Shown here piece by piece: positions 12,850-15,462 of a DNA stretch of 15,462 nucleotides. Made by a program: the position numbers and the translations under genes. Numbering within the stretch: position 1 is the stretch's first letter; each line of letters starts with the position of its first letter. The stretch covers positions 1-15,462 of the forward strand of contig RFPR01000042.1 of NCBI GenBank assembly GCA_009928265.1. The letters run 5' to 3'. The notes under the pieces were generated by a model, which did no database searches, had not been told where the DNA came from, and saw nothing but the letters and a program-made list of their open reading frames with translations. The stretch is from Pseudomonadota bacterium. GTDB lineage: Bacteria; Verrucomicrobiota; Verrucomicrobiia; Chthoniobacterales; UBA6821.

Positions 12850-15453
12850 TCAGCCTTGGACTTTCTGGTTCGTGTAAATCTGCTCGGCAGTCACACCTTC
12901 GCCTCCTCCAGTCAGTTCAGCCCTGCGGAAGGGGGCGCCGGCGATGACGCGGTCGATCGCGCGGATCCGCTTGTCGATTTCCTTCGGATTGGAAGCCTCC
13001 AGCCCGCTCAGGATTGCGAGAAGGTCCTTGAGATCCTCGAGACGGTCCTCCTGAGCCTCGGTCAGCCCCTTGATCGCGGCGAGCTGGTTGATTTGCCGCT
13101 GGATGCGGGCCTGACGAATGGTGAGCGGGTTGAGCTTGGCCTGCGCATAGACCAGCCCCTCGTACGACCAACGCATCGGCATGATCTGGCAAATGGCGGG
13201 GACCTGCAGGTCGCTACGCGGTTCCATCGCAGTGCGGGGATGCCGGTCGAACCACTCGTGGATTGAGTGGATGAAATCGAGGTTGCGGTTCATCTCCTCG
13301 TACTTGGTGAAGGCACCCGCAAGGATGAGCTGCGGAATCAGCACGACGGGGATGATCAGCACGCCCGTCTTGCTATCGTTCACGAGCGCAGAGACAAGCA
13401 GGCCGATCGCCACCCCGCTCATCGTCGTCAGGAAGAGCGCGGTGAAGATCACCCAGAACATCCCCCTCACCTCTAGCAGTGCGTCGCCCACAACGGTGTA
13501 GAGCACACACTGAAGGAAGGCAAAGAGCCCGAGCGTAATCACCTTGGCTAGGACGTAGTAGCCGAGCCGGACGTTCAGGTTGCGCTCCCGCAGGAGCACC
13601 GGGCGATCGCGGATGATGTCATCGACGCTGTTGGTGAGGCCGAGGAACATCGCCACCACCAGCGAGAGAAACAGATAGGTCGGGATATGGAACGCCGAGG
13701 CGAAGTCGTAATGCTCGCTCTCGGAATAGCGGTAGACGAAGCCGATCAGGAAGGCCAAGGCAGGCGCAGCGAGCAGGGTGATGACGAGGTTGGCCTTGTT
13801 GCGGAGCTTGCTGATGAAGGAGCGCTGCAGCAGGACGAGGAACTGGGAGAGCTCGTCACGCCAACGGAACGGCTCCACGGTCTCGGAGCGCTTTTGGAAA
13901 CTGCTTTGTGCCTCCGGCCCAGTCGGGACGGGGACACGCGAGGAAGCCGGCTGGCGCACCTCCTTCATGAGGCGCCACGCCTCGAACTTGTCGCGCCAGT
14001 ATTCCGGAGAGAAGCGGCGGGCGGGGACGAGCTGGCCCCGGTTGTTCTCCTCGTAAATGATGTCGCCGCTAAGGTCACGCAGCGGCGTCTCCAGCACATC
14101 GAAAACGAATTCAGGTCTCGTCGTGCCGCACGCCTGGCATCCGCCGAGCTCCGTGCCAAAGAGCTGCTCGTGCTCGGCCTCCGCGAAGTAGGCCAGCATC
14201 TCGGCGGGGGTGCCGAAAAAGACGAGCTTGCCCCCCTTGTCGAGCAGGAGAGCCTTTTGGAACATCTGGAAGATCTTCGAAGTCGGCTGGTGGATGGTCA
14301 CCAGCACGATCTTGTTGTGGGCCATGCCACGGATGATCTCGATGACATGCTCCGAGTCCTTTGATGAGAGGCCGCTTGTCGGCTCGTCAAAGAGGTAGAC
14401 GTCCGCCGTGCTGACCATGTCGAGGCCGATGTTGAGACGCTTCCGCTCGCCGCCGCTGAGCACCTTGCGCTGGGAACCACCGACCACTTCGCGGCGTCGC
14501 TCATTCAGGCCTAGCTCCGCCAGCTTGCTATCGATGCGTCGCTGGCGTTCGCGTCGGGAGAGGTGGGGGGCGCGGATTGCCGCGGCAAACCGAAGGTTTT
14601 CCTCGATGGTCAGCTGCTCGTCGAAGGCGTCGTACTGCGGGATGTAGGTGATGTAACGGAGCAGGTCATCGAGGTTGCCGTAGAGGGAACGCTGGTTGAG
14701 CAGCACCGACCCGGCCACCGGGCTGAACTGCCCGGCGAGCGCCCTTAGCAGGGTGCTCTTGCCGCAGCCGCTCGCACCCATGACGCAGACCATCTCGCCC
14801 CGCTCGATCGCGAACGTAAGATTGTCGACTGCCGTCCCGGCGTCCCGGAAACGGCAGATCAGGTCGCGCACCTCAAGAGAACGGATGATGTTGCGCTCCT
14901 CCTCGATGATCCGCTCGGTGAAGTCGCAGCGGAGCACCTGCCCCGCGTCGATCCGGATCGTGTCGCCATCCTCCAGATCCATCGCGCCGCGCACCGGGAC
15001 ATCACGCACGACGATCGGCCGGTCGGCCTGCAGCACCTCGACGCGTCCTTTGCGGTGCTGGTAGTCGCAGGTGATCCGGAGGGTCACCTCGCCGCCGATA
15101 CCGGGTGAGAGCAGGATGTCGTCGTCGTCAAGGCGGCTTGGGTTGTTGGAGGCGATGTATTCTGTCTTGGAACCCTTCAGCTCGAAGCGGCCGCCAAAGG
15201 CACCCACACGGCGCTTCAGTTCCTCAAGGTCGAGTTCTCCCCCGTCGCGGAAGAAGATCCTGTCCGAAAGCTGCGCCTCGACCGCCGTTCCCTTGCGGAG
15301 CTGTGTCCCCTTGAGCGAGGCGCGAAGATCCTGCAGCGCGGTAACCCGGACCTTCAGGCCGAAAGCGATCTCGAGATCGCTGTCGCGGCTGCGCGATTTC
15401 TCGAGACGTACCTCCTCGTTGTTGATCGCTACAAAAATGTGCGGGAGCGTCAC
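12850..15453 (-). CDS. ABCG-type ABC transporter, ATP-binding and permease fusion (5 of 6 TM helices)
   Basis: 867 residues from the GTG at 15453; the frame stays open to the window edge, so the true start may be further upstream. Residues 1-190 are beta-rich and unrecognised (I cannot confirm an FHA fold). ATPase domain (about 194-420): Walker A GASGCGKST (226-234), Q-loop Gln273, signature LSGGERKR (332-339), Walker B VYLFDEPTSG (352-361), H-loop His388. A Cys-containing linker (about 425-535) leads to ABC2-type TM helices at about 556-575, 590-609, 632-655, 664-690 and 696-715, then a long loop with a charged, likely coiled-coil stretch (about 780-840). This order (ATPase before TM) is the ABCG/White half-transporter layout; substrates are usually lipids or other hydrophobics, not known here. 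The sixth TM is missing and appears in the next ORF. Confidence 0.88.
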   Translation of the reverse strand: MTLPHIFVAINNEEVRLEKSRSRDSDLEIAFGLKVRVTALQDLRASLKGTQLRKGTAVEAQLSDRIFFRDGGELDLEELKRRVGAFGGRFELKGSKTEYIASNNPSRLDDDDILLSPGIGGEVTLRITCDYQHRKGRVEVLQADRPIVVRDVPVRGAMDLEDGDTIRIDAGQVLRCDFTERIIEEERNIIRSLEVRDLICRFRDAGTAVDNLTFAIERGEMVCVMGASGCGKSTLLRALAGQFSPVAGSVLLNQRSLYGNLDDLLRYITYIPQYDAFDEQLTIEENLRFAAAIRAPHLSRRERQRRIDSKLAELGLNERRREVVGGSQRKVLSGGERKRLNIGLDMVSTADVYLFDEPTSGLSSKDSEHVIEIIRGMAHNKIVLVTIHQPTSKIFQMFQKALLLDKGGKLVFFGTPAEMLAYFAEAEHEQLFGTELGGCQACGTTRPEFVFDVLETPLRDLSGDIIYEENNRGQLVPARRFSPEYWRDKFEAWRLMKEVRQPASSRVPVPTGPEAQSSFQKRSETVEPFRWRDELSQFLVLLQRSFISKLRNKANLVITLLAAPALAFLIGFVYRYSESEHYDFASAFHIPTYLFLSLVVAMFLGLTNSVDDIIRDRPVLLRERNLNVRLGYYVLAKVITLGLFAFLQCVLYTVVGDALLEVRGMFWVIFTALFLTTMSGVAIGLLVSALVNDSKTGVLIIPVVLIPQLILAGAFTKYEEMNRNLDFIHSIHEWFDRHPRTAMEPRSDLQVPAICQIMPMRWSYEGLVYAQAKLNPLTIRQARIQRQINQLAAIKGLTEAQEDRLEDLKDLLAILSGLEASNPKEIDKRIRAIDRVIAGAPFRRAELTGGGEGVTAEQIYTNQKVQG

Positions 15454-15462
15454 ATTCCGCTT

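Noticed and set aside
13687..14364. 225-residue plus-strand ORF opposite the ABC gene
   Set aside because: Antisense shadow of the ATPase and linker regions, with Leu/Glu-rich composition typical of complementary frames.

Overview
The window looks like a chromosomal housekeeping region of a moderately GC-rich Gram-negative bacterium. My best guess is the Verrucomicrobiota/PVC group. This is an inference from the style of the DnaJ G/F-rich region, an unusual DXS with GDA in place of the usual GDG cofactor motif, sparse Shine-Dalgarno sequences, several GTG/TTG starts, and a large FHA-lineage-like ABCG transporter. No phage, IS, CRISPR, tRNA or rRNA was seen.

Left end (+ strand, 1-1957): the 3' end of a SpoIIE/RsbU-type PP2C phosphatase, then grpE and dnaJ 7 bp apart, closed by a strong hairpin whose loop carries the dnaJ stop codon. 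Next are a divergent pair: a lipoprotein N-acetylmuramoyl-L-alanine amidase (-) and hisF (+).

Middle (- strand, 11656 down to 3532): rpsU, an SDR/epimerase-like protein, an NtrC-type sigma-54 response regulator, a GT39-like membrane glycosyltransferase, xseB, dxs, an NfsB-like nitroreductase, a 77-residue HTH-like protein and the tRNA hydroxylase trhO. Gaps between consecutive genes are -4 to 49 bp, so read-through as one long unit is possible. It starts at a recognisable promoter and Shine-Dalgarno in front of rpsU, and ends tail-to-tail with hisF, both genes stopping in the same CTAG.

Right end (- strand, 15453 down to 11821): a large ABCG-type ATP-binding/permease protein with an unrecognised ~190-residue N-terminal region, a 60-residue one-TM ORF 1 bp downstream, and an HTH/metallo-beta-lactamase fusion protein. 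The small ORF looks like the missing sixth TM helix of the ABC protein, displaced by one reading frame.

Most interesting points: (1) the split ABC transporter; (2) a DnaJ segment that looks like a compensated double frameshift over the normally invariant IPAG motif; (3) a perfect TGGCAC-containing dyad just upstream of the sigma-54 activator; (4) related degenerate intergenic repeats after the amidase and MBL genes, two copies of which can pair; (5) the HTH-MBL fusion. I did not find a convincing wholly new multi-gene system.
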